The position numbers and the translations under genes were made by a program. Of a stretch of 64,000 bases of DNA, positions 17,812 to 26,108 are shown one piece after another (positions within the stretch are counted from its first letter, which is position 1; the number at the start of each line of letters is the position of its first letter). The notes below the pieces were generated by a model. It saw nothing but the letters and a program-made list of their open reading frames with translations. It had not been told where the DNA came from and ran no database searches. Source of the stretch: [Leptolyngbya] sp. PCC 7376 (GTDB lineage: Bacteria; Cyanobacteriota; Cyanobacteriia; Cyanobacteriales; MRBY01); NCBI RefSeq assembly GCF_000316605.1, contig NC_019683.1:3208036-3272035 (forward strand). The letters run 5' to 3'.

Positions 17812-19524
17812 TCAATTCGGGTTTTCAGCCGTGGTTAAAGCTTCTGTTTCAGAAGGTTTGAGCCAGCCTTTATGTTTGGTTGCAGTGATCAGAACTAGCA
17901 AAAGATCTAGTCCCACAACCCCGGCAATCAAAAGCTCAGAACCGCCTGTGCCAAAGCCATAACTATGCAAGCCAGTGCCTAAAACAAAGTTAACGCCATA
18001 CCAGGCCATCAAAACTGCATTAAAAGAGACAATACTGGCAACATGAACGCCAAAATCCCCGATCCAACCCACTAAACGTCCGTGGAGTGGAGCTAAGTAA
18101 CAGAGCAGTGCAATTAATGCCCAAGTTTCTTTCGGATCCCAGCCCCAAAAACGCCCCCAAGAGAAGTGCGCCCAGATGCCACCGAGAATAATGCCAGCAG
18201 TTAGCAACAGTACACCTACTTGCAAAACGCGGTAATTAAGCTGGGAAAGCATTTTTAAGCGTGGCTTGGCGCTCGGTGTGAAGAGATAATTTCCGAGGGC
18301 AACATGACCTAATCCCATCGCAAGAGCGAAGCTTGCATAACTGAGAGCGATCGTCGGGACATGAATACTCAACCAGAAGTTATCGCGCAAGACAGGTACT
18401 AGGGGCGAAATACTAGGGTCTAAAACCGCTGGCAAACTATCGGCCAATAATAAACACATCACCGACAAAGGTGCTGCCGCCAAGATGTAATAACGATTCC
18501 GGGTAAGCAGTTCAAAGGCAAGGGCGATCGCCGCAATACCGAAGCCGACCCAAACTACCGACTCATACATGTTGGTGACGGGGGGACGACCGGCAATTTG
18601 CATTCGCAGGAAAAAACCATAGGTTTGAACAGCAATACCTGTGCTAAACAGACCCATTGCACTCCAGTAAATATTCCAAGGCTTTACCCAGAGGCTAATG
18701 AGCATTGCGATAAAGGCTAAACCATAAAGCTGCCAAGCCTTCGCAAAGGGATGAAAATGGTTAAAGTGAGTTTCCCGCGCCAGAACAAAATCGCTTGGAT
18801 AAATCTCTGGGCTTAGGCTACGTAACCCAGCTTTCAGACTACCTGTGATATCAGATAAAGCTGAGAGATGATCAAGACCACCATTGAAAACAGCCTGCTG
18901 AATCATCGCAAAATTAGCGACAAGCGGTGCAAATTCTTCAACATCGTAAAGTTCATCTGCATTATTAAGGCCTGCCCATTTCCCTTTGATATCGGTGGGA
19001 TGAGGCACAATCGGTAAGCCTTGATCGCCGACAGAACTGTAGAGGAGATTTAAGCGATCTTCGATGGTTAAGGCTTCCCGTTCATCACGATTCAAATCTT
19101 GCTCATTAAATTGTTTTTCATGGGCGAGATCCACTACTGCCGCCAACTTTTTATTGGTCATCAGCTCTTGGAACGAAAAATGCTTTTGCTCCAGCTCCAG
19201 CTCCGTTAATTCTTTCAGCGGACGGTAACTGACTAAAACAAACGGCTCTTCATTCCAGTTACGGGTGTTAAACCACATTTCCAGATAGGTGCTGAGATAA
19301 TCCTCTTTTTCACCATTAACAGTTTGATAACTCGTCGCACCGTGGATTTTGGCAACGGTTTCCTTGGCAACAGTATCAAGGGGCTTTTTACGGCCATCGA
19401 GCTGCACTGTTAATGTCCGTAATGACTCCAGTCCATCGGGCTGAAACTGCGTAAAGGGAAAAAACAGCAGCACGCAGCCGAGGCACAGACCAATAATAAA
19501 TTTGATCACGTTTGGGGCTTTCAT
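17812..19524 (-). CDS. Long CcsA-like cytochrome c haem-lyase subunit
   Basis: 570 residues, much longer than the ~330-residue housekeeping cyanobacterial CcsA. The C-terminal ~300 residues are the CcsA membrane domain with the WWD haem-handling motif (WGRFWGWDPKETWALIALL) and flanking His in WLSIHVPTIALSYA and GLHSYGFG. The N-terminal ~250 residues contain one membrane segment and a periplasmic domain with LDGRKKPLDTVAKETVAKI, a motif I associate with fused CcsBA/NrfI proteins. It lies 74 bases downstream of the ResB-like gene. Together they look like a split CcsBA synthetase that attaches haem to apocytochromes in the periplasm or lumen, probably those encoded divergently at 23-25 kb. Confidence 0.88.
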   Translation of the reverse strand: MKAPNVIKFIIGLCLGCVLLFFPFTQFQPDGLESLRTLTVQLDGRKKPLDTVAKETVAKIHGATSYQTVNGEKEDYLSTYLEMWFNTRNWNEEPFVLVSYRPLKELTELELEQKHFSFQELMTNKKLAAVVDLAHEKQFNEQDLNRDEREALTIEDRLNLLYSSVGDQGLPIVPHPTDIKGKWAGLNNADELYDVEEFAPLVANFAMIQQAVFNGGLDHLSALSDITGSLKAGLRSLSPEIYPSDFVLARETHFNHFHPFAKAWQLYGLAFIAMLISLWVKPWNIYWSAMGLFSTGIAVQTYGFFLRMQIAGRPPVTNMYESVVWVGFGIAAIALAFELLTRNRYYILAAAPLSVMCLLLADSLPAVLDPSISPLVPVLRDNFWLSIHVPTIALSYASFALAMGLGHVALGNYLFTPSAKPRLKMLSQLNYRVLQVGVLLLTAGIILGGIWAHFSWGRFWGWDPKETWALIALLCYLAPLHGRLVGWIGDFGVHVASIVSFNAVLMAWYGVNFVLGTGLHSYGFGTGGSELLIAGVVGLDLLLVLITATKHKGWLKPSETEALTTAENPN

Positions 19525-19598
19525 GGTTTAACCGATTCGTGGGTGGAATGTATAGGGAAATAAATCTGGATAGTTCTATTATTCGGCGATCGCCGCGT

Positions 19599-21389
19599 TT
19601 AGGATGATTTTTTTAATGTTAGGGCATCAAAAATTGGAATATGAGGCTTCACTGCTTCCTCTTCCTCGGGTAAATCGGGCAAGGACTTAGAACGGAATGT
19701 TTTGGCGATCGCCCGTCCATAGAACATGGAGACAATCCCGCCTGTGACCATTACGGAGCCTAGCCAAGTTAAGCCTGTGACCCACCAAGGTTCGCGCTTT
19801 AGCTGGAGGGTAGATTGCTTGAGATCGCCAGGATTCCAGGAGGCCTGTGCTAATTTCCAACCCATAAACCAAGTGGGGTGATTCATCCAAACTTTACGCT
19901 TAGAGGCTGAATCAGTTTCGGCGTCGAAGAGCGTCAATTTACTAGTCCACATCGCCACAGACTCGCTACCTTCATTACGATCCACGATGAAATTATTTAG
20001 CTTGACGTAGAAAGGCAATTGCAAAATCTTTGGTGTAAAGGCGGCAAAATAATCACCATCGGCGGTTTTGAGATCCGTCGGTTCACTCCAAGGTAACCAA
20101 AAATCTTGACCATCGGGTGTTGCCACATGGAGGGCTGGGGAACCAGATTGTGCCATCATGCCCTGTTTTACCGGAGCGACAGGAACAACTTGTCGCTGCA
20201 CAGTAGCCTTATCTAAACGATCCACAAGGGAAATTTTAAAGTCTGCCCAACCGGGAGTGACGGATTGGCCAGCGGTAAACTCGCCTGATTTAAACCCTTT
20301 CGAAGATGCCGCTGCGTAGAAAAGCTGATGATTGGGGGCTTCGACAATGCGGAAATAGTCGGTTTGCGGCAGTTTGGGGGGAGCGTAGTTTACAGCTAGT
20401 TCAATCTCATCGCCAGAACGGATTGGCTCAAAGGTTGGCTGGGCAAAGACAAACCACTTCGCTTGGCGATCGCCCTGCTTGAGATCGAGTTGTAGTGCGG
20501 GATTATTAAATTGAGTCGATGCAGACGTCGGTTTGTTATTCGCATCGAGGCGAAAATCCGCCCAAACGCTCGTCACTTCCGCTTTAATGCCGTTAGATAA
20601 ATTCAGAGGTTGATTGATTGAATCCCGGACGTCGAAAGATTTACCGTCGATTTCCAGTAAGCCAAACTCATGTGTTTCACTCGTGGGCTCTTTTAATAAC
20701 TCTGTGAGAGCTTGTTCATCGGTCGCCTTCGCAATTTCGAGGTGCGCAGGGCCAATGTCAGTCTGTTGATAACCAAACGGGGCGATCGCCAACCATCTTT
20801 CCACAGACTGACCCATGCGATCGCTCTGGAGCTGGACTTTTACCGCCAGATTATCAATCTGGCCACCATCCTGAAATTGCACAGAAGTTACAGCATTATC
20901 CGTGTAGCCGATGAGTGAAAGATCACCAATCTTCTCCGGATAAACCGAGCCATCCTCCCGCACAAAAATATCGCGCTGGGTTTGCGTACCATCGGGATTC
21001 GCAACTTCAAGCAACTCACCTTCGACACGAATTTGGTTAATTGCGCCGCCGTCAGTACGCACAAGCAGCATCCCTTCTGTACTCAAATGAATCACTGCCG
21101 CCGAGCCCGCAATGATTACGACCAAGCCCCAGTGGGTAATGGCGAAACCAACTTTTCTAGCACCACGCCACGGATAACGACTCAATGTCGAAATCCCAAG
21201 GTTCACAGCGAGCAAAAACATTAACGCCCCAAACCAAGGACTTTTATAAATTAAATTTTGTACCGTTGGTGTCCCAACATTTGATTCATAAAATGTCGCA
21301 CCAATCAAAATCAGGGCGATCGTTCCAAGCAAAGGTACAGCTAATTTAATTGAACCGAGAAAGCGAAAAATTTTGGAGTCTATACCCAT
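19599..21389 (-). CDS. ResB/Ccs1-like cytochrome c biogenesis protein, long form
   Basis: 596 residues. Membrane segments at about 10-30, 47-68 and 82-100, a large (~430-residue) periplasmic domain and a last membrane segment near 550. The N-terminal block (ATFYESNVGTPTVQNLIY, then ITHWGLVVIIAGSAAVIHLS) is the ResB signature, with the transmembrane His. ResB/CcsB carries haem and partners CcsA in system II maturation. This form seems more like ResB parts of CcsBA in non-photosynthetic bacteria than like plastid-type Ccs1. First gene of the leftward set, divergent from the globin gene across a 636-base spacer. Confidence 0.87.
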   Translation of the reverse strand: MGIDSKIFRFLGSIKLAVPLLGTIALILIGATFYESNVGTPTVQNLIYKSPWFGALMFLLAVNLGISTLSRYPWRGARKVGFAITHWGLVVIIAGSAAVIHLSTEGMLLVRTDGGAINQIRVEGELLEVANPDGTQTQRDIFVREDGSVYPEKIGDLSLIGYTDNAVTSVQFQDGGQIDNLAVKVQLQSDRMGQSVERWLAIAPFGYQQTDIGPAHLEIAKATDEQALTELLKEPTSETHEFGLLEIDGKSFDVRDSINQPLNLSNGIKAEVTSVWADFRLDANNKPTSASTQFNNPALQLDLKQGDRQAKWFVFAQPTFEPIRSGDEIELAVNYAPPKLPQTDYFRIVEAPNHQLFYAAASSKGFKSGEFTAGQSVTPGWADFKISLVDRLDKATVQRQVVPVAPVKQGMMAQSGSPALHVATPDGQDFWLPWSEPTDLKTADGDYFAAFTPKILQLPFYVKLNNFIVDRNEGSESVAMWTSKLTLFDAETDSASKRKVWMNHPTWFMGWKLAQASWNPGDLKQSTLQLKREPWWVTGLTWLGSVMVTGGIVSMFYGRAIAKTFRSKSLPDLPEEEEAVKPHIPIFDALTLKKSS

Positions 21390-22025
21390 ACTTACGTAGG
21401 ACGGAAATCTAGTGATTAAACAATCAATGATTTAATCAATCTAGTTAGTAAAATCCGTCACAAAACACAAAACACTATTCAAAAAATGCAATCTCAAGCT
21501 CCTCTTAAACTGTATCCAAAGCAACAGTTGCCACCTATTTGATCAATTCTTTTTTTGCTATTAGAGCGTATTCAGAGTTATCTATTGAGAAATATTCTTA
21601 TATTGATTGGCCGATAAAACAGACAGTCTGAAAGTGCCGAATTTCTTGGCAGAGAAAGTTCTTGAGATTCTCAAAGCAAAAATATACCGTTACTTAAGTC
21701 ATGATGGAAGCTCTAATACAGACTTCCTTATTGAAAGTCTATATGAATAAAATGAAGTAATGCAGAAAAAGCATTGACTGATTTATTTTCTTTTCTTATT
21801 TGTAGTCTTTTTGACAAAAGTCTTGAAGCCGCCCACTTAGTTTGAGTATTCAAGTTGAATAAGTTGAATTTGGCTTTAACTTAACTTCGTGAATTCACCT
21901 TTTTTGTTGCTCACTAAAAATATTAACTGCAATTAATTAATCGTGTTTACACAACAAAATAAGCATAAGTTCTTGCCTAAGTTCACTTTACTAAATGGTC
22001 TGCTTTAAGAGAGGAAAAACCGTCG
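21390..22025. promoter_or_regulatory. 636-base divergent regulatory region of the cytochrome/globin cluster
   Basis: AT-rich spacer with no frame of note; it must carry promoters for both the leftward ResB-like set and the rightward globin-cytochrome set. Candidate operators: an odd 13-base palindrome TTGAGATTCTCAA at 21662-21674; TTGAGTATTCAA at 21842-21853 overlapping TTCAAGTTGAA at 21849-21859, followed by another AAGTTGAA (21861-21868). None matches NtcA (GTA-N8-TAC) exactly, and the half-site spacing differs from FNR/CRP sites. The globin start is preceded by GAGAGGAAAA, a ribosome site. The regulator is unknown. Confidence 0.45.
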
Positions 22026-23045
22026 ATGTCTTCTGACGCATCTAATGATACTGGTCTACAAGTTGAGCTTTTAGAATCAAGTTTTGAGCAAGTAAAGCCC
22101 AAAGCCAACGAATTTGCGAGTTCTTTTTACGAAAACCTTTTTACCGACTACCCTGCAGCTAAGCCTCTTTTTGAGAATACCGATGTCAAAGAGCAGAGCA
22201 AGAAGCTTTTAGCTTCATTAGTTTTTGTTGTTGAGAATTTAAAAAATCCAGAAGCTCTCACTGATGCGTTAAAAGGCTTAGGTGCAAGGCACGTTAAGTA
22301 TGGTGCGCTACCTGAGCACTATCCCCTTGTTGGTAATACACTCCTCAAAACTTTTGAGCAATTTTTAGGTGATGCCTGGACAGAGCCAGTAAAAGGCGCT
22401 TGGGTCAATGCTTATGGTGTGATCACAGAAGTGATGCTCGATGGCGCTGATTATTCCGAAGGCGAAGTCGCGCTTGAGACGCCTGACACTTCTGTGGATG
22501 AAGCGACTGGTTTGCAAGTTGGTTTACTTGAATCTAGTTTTGAGAAAGTAAAGCCCAAGGCGGAAGAATTTGCTTCTAGTTTTTACGAAAATCTTTTCAC
22601 TGACTACCCTGCAGCAAAACCTCTATTTGCAAATACTGACGTTAAGGAGCAGAGCAAGAAGCTTTTAGCATCCTTGGTTTTTGTTGTTGAAAATTTGAAA
22701 AAGCCCGGTGCGTTAACTGATGCGCTCAAGGGTCTTGGGGCACGCCATGTGAAGTATGGTGCTTTACCTGAGCACTATCCTTTAGTCGGTAATACGCTCT
22801 TAAAAACGTTTGAGCAATATTTAGACGCGGATTGGACACCGGATGTAAAAGCAGCATGGGTCAAAGCTTATGGGCTAATCACAGAAGTAATGCTCGATGG
22901 TGCTGATTATTCTCAGGATGAGGTTGCTCTCGACCCAGCTCCTGCGGTTGAAGCTCCTGATAGCAATATTGGATCTGGTGCTGTGCCTTTTGTTGTTGGT
23001 GGTAGTGCCATTACACTCATCCTCTACCTCTTGATTTTGCTTTAA
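22026..23045 (+). CDS. Tandem two-domain globin with C-terminal membrane anchor
   Basis: 339 residues. Two nearly identical globin domains (about residues 11-145 and 162-297), offset by 152 residues. Each has the bacterial-haemoglobin key residues: B10 Tyr (Tyr35, Tyr187, in SSFYENLF), E7 Gln (Gln57, Gln209, in VKEQSKKL) and proximal F8 His (His89, His241, in GARHVKYG). After a short acidic/Pro linker the chain ends in a single hydrophobic segment (about 318-339), a tail anchor. No signal peptide, so the globins should face the cytosol. Tyr/Gln distal pockets bind O2 tightly and support NO dioxygenation when a reductase is available; no flavin domain is fused. First gene of the rightward set, 33 bases before a multihaem cytochrome. 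Confidence 0.9.
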   Translation: MSSDASNDTGLQVELLESSFEQVKPKANEFASSFYENLFTDYPAAKPLFENTDVKEQSKKLLASLVFVVENLKNPEALTDALKGLGARHVKYGALPEHYPLVGNTLLKTFEQFLGDAWTEPVKGAWVNAYGVITEVMLDGADYSEGEVALETPDTSVDEATGLQVGLLESSFEKVKPKAEEFASSFYENLFTDYPAAKPLFANTDVKEQSKKLLASLVFVVENLKKPGALTDALKGLGARHVKYGALPEHYPLVGNTLLKTFEQYLDADWTPDVKAAWVKAYGLITEVMLDGADYSQDEVALDPAPAVEAPDSNIGSGAVPFVVGGSAITLILYLLILL

Positions 23046-23078
23046 GGCTGAATCGGGTAAAGGTAAAGGATTTAGGAG

Positions 23079-23726
23079 ATGGCACAGGGCGTGAAGAAAA
23101 GGTTTGGTTGGCGATCGCTGATGAGTTTGAAGGTTATAACCATTGCAACTTGTCTAGCTTTAATTGGCTGGTTTGCAGCGGCATTTGCCCTCAACGCGAA
23201 GCAAGTTTTCATACCAGGGGAAACCTCTGTTGGTCACTACTTATTTGAAGCGTCTTGTGCCTCTTGTCATGAGGGTTTTAAGCCTGTGACAAATGAAACA
23301 TGTACCCGGTGTCACGAAGCGGAACTAGAACAGGATATCCACGGTACTAAGAAATTCCGGGATCCGCGCTGGGCAGGTGACCTCGAAAAAATCGAGGCTC
23401 TAACCTGTACCACCTGCCATGCAGAACATGTCCATATGTTTGATCGGGGTGTGAACCTCCAGCCAGATCTTTGTATGGCTTGCCATGAAGGAATTATTAA
23501 TGGCGACCTCAAGAGTCATGATGGCTTTACACCGGATGGTTGCTGGACGGCAGGTTGCCATAACTATCACGACCATAGGACGATATCCACTGGATTTTTG
23601 CGGCAAAACATGGGTCAACCGCCAATGTTACCGGTGCAGCGCGTACCAGATCACTCCGTTGATTGGACTCTTGATACCGCGCCAAAGCCTGACCTCAGCA
23701 AAGAATTTCTAGGAGGTGCGTCATGA
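23079..23726 (+). CDS. Membrane-anchored pentahaem cytochrome c with one CX4CH site
   Basis: 215 residues. One N-terminal membrane segment (about residues 18-38) places the rest outside the cytosol. Haem sites: CXXCH at 60-64 (CASCH), 75-79 (CTRCH), 110-114 (CTTCH), 132-136 (CMACH), and a wider CX4CH at 155-161 (CWTAGCH) followed by NYHDHR. CX4CH is known from class III cytochromes c3. The architecture is that of NapC/NrfH-like or c3-like quinol-linked carriers, though not clearly homologous by eye. Its stop overlaps the next gene's start (ATGA), so the two are translationally coupled. Probably matured by the divergent ResB/CcsA pair (inference). Confidence 0.88.
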   Translation: MAQGVKKRFGWRSLMSLKVITIATCLALIGWFAAAFALNAKQVFIPGETSVGHYLFEASCASCHEGFKPVTNETCTRCHEAELEQDIHGTKKFRDPRWAGDLEKIEALTCTTCHAEHVHMFDRGVNLQPDLCMACHEGIINGDLKSHDGFTPDGCWTAGCHNYHDHRTISTGFLRQNMGQPPMLPVQRVPDHSVDWTLDTAPKPDLSKEFLGGAS

Positions 23727-24496
23727 AGTTAATTATTGTTTGTCTTTTAACTATCGCCCTCTGGTTCGGTTGCGGTAGCCCGGCGATCGCCGCCACCCAA
23801 GAAGACATTGATCTCAGTACCCAACTTTGGGAATCGAGTCTCCACGCTATTAACGATGTGAACTGTGCCAGTTGTCATCAGGACGAAGAGACAAAGGAGT
23901 TTGTCGCACAGCCCAAAGCCAGTTGCCGAAGTTGTCATGAGGATTCAGTTGATACCTTTCTCCTTGGGAAACATGGTATTCGTCTACTAGAAGGCGAATC
24001 AGCATTAAACCCAACAATGGCGAGGTTACCCATGCATAAGGAAGCCGCCAATCTCCAGATGGGTTGTGCTACCTGCCATGATGCTCACTCTGCCAACACG
24101 ATTCCTGCTGCCGTAGACTCCTGTCTTACGTGCCACGCCGATAACCATTCTCTCAACTACAAAAATTCCCGCCACGCAGAACTGTTTGATGCAGATCGCA
24201 ATTTACCGCGCCCTTCTGCAAATTCAGTTAGTTGTTCCACTTGCCATATGGCTCGCCATGAAAAAAAAGTTGGCGATCGCACCACAGCATTCGTGAACCA
24301 CAACAACACCTATAACCTGTTACCGCGCGATCGCATGGTCGGTGAAGTTTGTATCAACTGCCACGGCGTGGAATATAGCTACAACAGTATTTTTGATGAC
24401 GAGCTTGTGGAGGCGAATTTCGATGCACCGCCTACCCTCGAAATGCAGACATTTGACTTGATGCGCGCTTCAGAAAAGCGACGTTCAGGAAACTAG
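23723..24496 (+). CDS. Periplasmic/lumenal hexahaem cytochrome c
   Basis: 257 residues. A signal peptide ends at the AIAAT site (~residue 24). Six CXXCH sites: 48-52, 68-72, 115-119, 134-138, 171-175 and 210-214. Extra His that could be distal ligands occur in LLGKHGIRLL, MHKEAA, NSRHAELF and VNHNNTY. The spacing, with a CSTCHMAR block followed by a HNNTYNLLPRDRM segment and CINCHG, recalls multihaem proteins of the cytochrome c554/hydroxylamine-oxidoreductase type, but it has six haems instead of eight and no visible active-site Tyr cross-link motif. I treat it as an electron-transfer protein or possible reductase of unknown substrate. Coupled by a 4-base overlap to the pentahaem gene. Confidence 0.87.
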   Translation: MKLIIVCLLTIALWFGCGSPAIAATQEDIDLSTQLWESSLHAINDVNCASCHQDEETKEFVAQPKASCRSCHEDSVDTFLLGKHGIRLLEGESALNPTMARLPMHKEAANLQMGCATCHDAHSANTIPAAVDSCLTCHADNHSLNYKNSRHAELFDADRNLPRPSANSVSCSTCHMARHEKKVGDRTTAFVNHNNTYNLLPRDRMVGEVCINCHGVEYSYNSIFDDELVEANFDAPPTLEMQTFDLMRASEKRRSGN

Positions 24497-24603
24497 TCAT
24501 CAACACCAGAGTTCGCTTCTACGAACGTTTTCATCTCAGTTCCTCCTCTGTGCTTCCGCACAATACAACTACATTTCCAACACTTAAGGAGATCCCAACA
24601 ACT

Positions 24604-25257
24604 ATGGCATTCATAGAAAATTGGCTAACAACGATCCGGACTCGGACAGTTGCATTTATCGCCATCATTCTCGCTGTGGCAGTGACCGCCGTATCCTGTG
24701 CTGGCGGAACCCCCGAAGCCTCGGCTCCCGCAGGCATTGACCCTTCCAAGGTTGCAGACTATATCCATACAGTTCTTGAAGCTGACCGTACAGCTTATAC
24801 CAAGCATGTTATTAGTCGTGCAAAAGTCCTTGAAGGTAAGGAAAAAGAAGCAGGCGTACTAGACGTTGAAGCAACTGAAGGTTGGCAACAGACTGATGGT
24901 ATTCCTCTACCCGCTCAAATGTTCCGCCTAGGTTCCGAAATCGCAAACGAAGCTGGTTACTTCACTTACAACCTCATCTCTGAGTGGTATATCAACGATA
25001 ACCATGCACCCAAAGGCGATTTTGAAGAAACAGCCCTCGCAACAATGACTGAAACTGGCGAAGCAGTAAAGGATTATCAAGAAATTGGTGGCCAGAAATA
25101 CTACTCCGCGATGTATCCCGACATTGCAGTTGCTGAAGCTTGTGCAACCTGTCACAACACTCACCCTGTCCACCTTGAACGTTATCCCGACAAGGTATTC
25201 GAAGTGAACGATGTAATGGGCGGCGTCGTTATCAATATCCCTTTAGGTGATGCCTAA
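24604..25257 (+). CDS. DUF3365 (Tll0287-like) monohaem c-type lipoprotein
   Basis: 217 residues from the ATG at 24604, chosen because AAGGAG lies 12 bases upstream; a start at 24550 would precede the signal sequence. A hydrophobic N-terminus ends in a lipobox-like AVSCAGG (Cys32). The rest is the DUF3365/Tll0287-type domain with conserved QMFRLGSEIANE and one CATCH haem site (180-184) followed by THPVH. Tll0287 of Thermosynechococcus is a PAS-like fold with one covalent haem; such domains also serve as sensors. Here it is in line with the multihaem cytochromes and could be a carrier or a ligand-sensing subunit. Confidence 0.88.
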   Translation: MAFIENWLTTIRTRTVAFIAIILAVAVTAVSCAGGTPEASAPAGIDPSKVADYIHTVLEADRTAYTKHVISRAKVLEGKEKEAGVLDVEATEGWQQTDGIPLPAQMFRLGSEIANEAGYFTYNLISEWYINDNHAPKGDFEETALATMTETGEAVKDYQEIGGQKYYSAMYPDIAVAEACATCHNTHPVHLERYPDKVFEVNDVMGGVVINIPLGDA

Positions 25258-25265
25258 AAAGTAAA

Positions 25266-25293
25266 CCCTTGACTATCTGACAATAATCAAGGG
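25266..25293 (+). other. Stem-loop between the DUF3365 and cytochrome b genes
   Basis: CCCTTGA ... TCAAGGG, seven perfect pairs with a 14-base loop that can extend by ATA pairing. It is nine bases after a stop codon but is not followed by a T run, so it looks more like an mRNA-stability or processing element than a terminator. Confidence 0.5.
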
Positions 25294-25349
25294 CTGATGG
25301 TAATGCCGGGAAGTTCAGTACAACAAATACCCTTTCCGGCAACTCTTTT

Positions 25350-26063
25350 TTGACTATAACAAAGCTCATGGGTAGCTCTTTTCGTAACCAAGATAATGCG
25401 AACTCTGAATCGATGTTGACATCTGACTCTATAGATACGCCTAAGCGCCTGCCAAAACGACCGAATAAATTACAGCCTACTTTCAAGGTGCTGATCGGCC
25501 TGACTTTTCTGACCGCTTTTCTGTTATTGCCATTTGTGTTTAGTGGTAGCTATCTCGATATGTTGCGGGCTAATGCAGTGGAGCTGTATGGTTTGCTACG
25601 CGGAGAACTTTTCAAGCAAGTAACAGGCTATGTTGGTCTGGTTTTTTCGTTATTTGAACTGATTTTGGTGGCCAGAAAACGGGGCCGTAGCTGGTTCGTA
25701 AAGATCAAACTACCTGGCTCAATGAATTTTTGGCGTAGTACTCACATTTTCGCTGGGGTCGGCATGCTGGCAATGATCGGTATTCATACGCTGGGTGCCA
25801 CAGGTCTGAATTTTAATGCAGTCTTTCTCTGGGTCTTTTTCGCGGTGACCTTGACGGCAGTGATGGGTGTTGCAGCTGAAACGGGTGTGCTGGAGTCGCC
25901 TCGCCGTCAGTTTGGTAAGTTACCGGGCATGAGTAAGGCGATGAATAAGGGTTTTATGATTCGCCATCTCCGCTTGATTTGGCTAAATAGTCACATCTTT
26001 TTCGTCAGTATTTTCTTCGTAATGTTAGTGATGCACATCGCGCTGGTTTATTACTATCAATAA
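25350..26063 (+). CDS. Membrane cytochrome b-like protein, probable two haems
   Basis: 237 residues. A polar ~45-residue N-terminus is followed by four or five membrane segments (about 47-65, 90-107, 131-150, 157-175, 213-235). Two histidine pairs, His132/His146 and His215/His229, have the same H-x13-H spacing inside membrane segments. This is the classical arrangement for two b haems held between helices. No family was firmly recognised; it resembles small b561/b6-like quinol-handling subunits. In this cluster it is the best candidate for passing electrons between the quinone pool and the periplasmic cytochromes (inference). It follows the stem-loop at 25266-25293. Confidence 0.8.
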   Translation: MTITKLMGSSFRNQDNANSESMLTSDSIDTPKRLPKRPNKLQPTFKVLIGLTFLTAFLLLPFVFSGSYLDMLRANAVELYGLLRGELFKQVTGYVGLVFSLFELILVARKRGRSWFVKIKLPGSMNFWRSTHIFAGVGMLAMIGIHTLGATGLNFNAVFLWVFFAVTLTAVMGVAAETGVLESPRRQFGKLPGMSKAMNKGFMIRHLRLIWLNSHIFFVSIFFVMLVMHIALVYYYQ

Positions 26064-26108
26064 TTGGGTTAAGATTTGTTACATGCTTTGAGGTAAGGAG
26101 TATCTATT

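Noticed and set aside
21535-21560. TTTGATCAATTC as a possible FNR/CRP site upstream of the globin gene
   Set aside because: Half-site spacing does not fit TTGAT-N4-ATCAA, and the match is only to a short palindrome that is common in AT-rich DNA.
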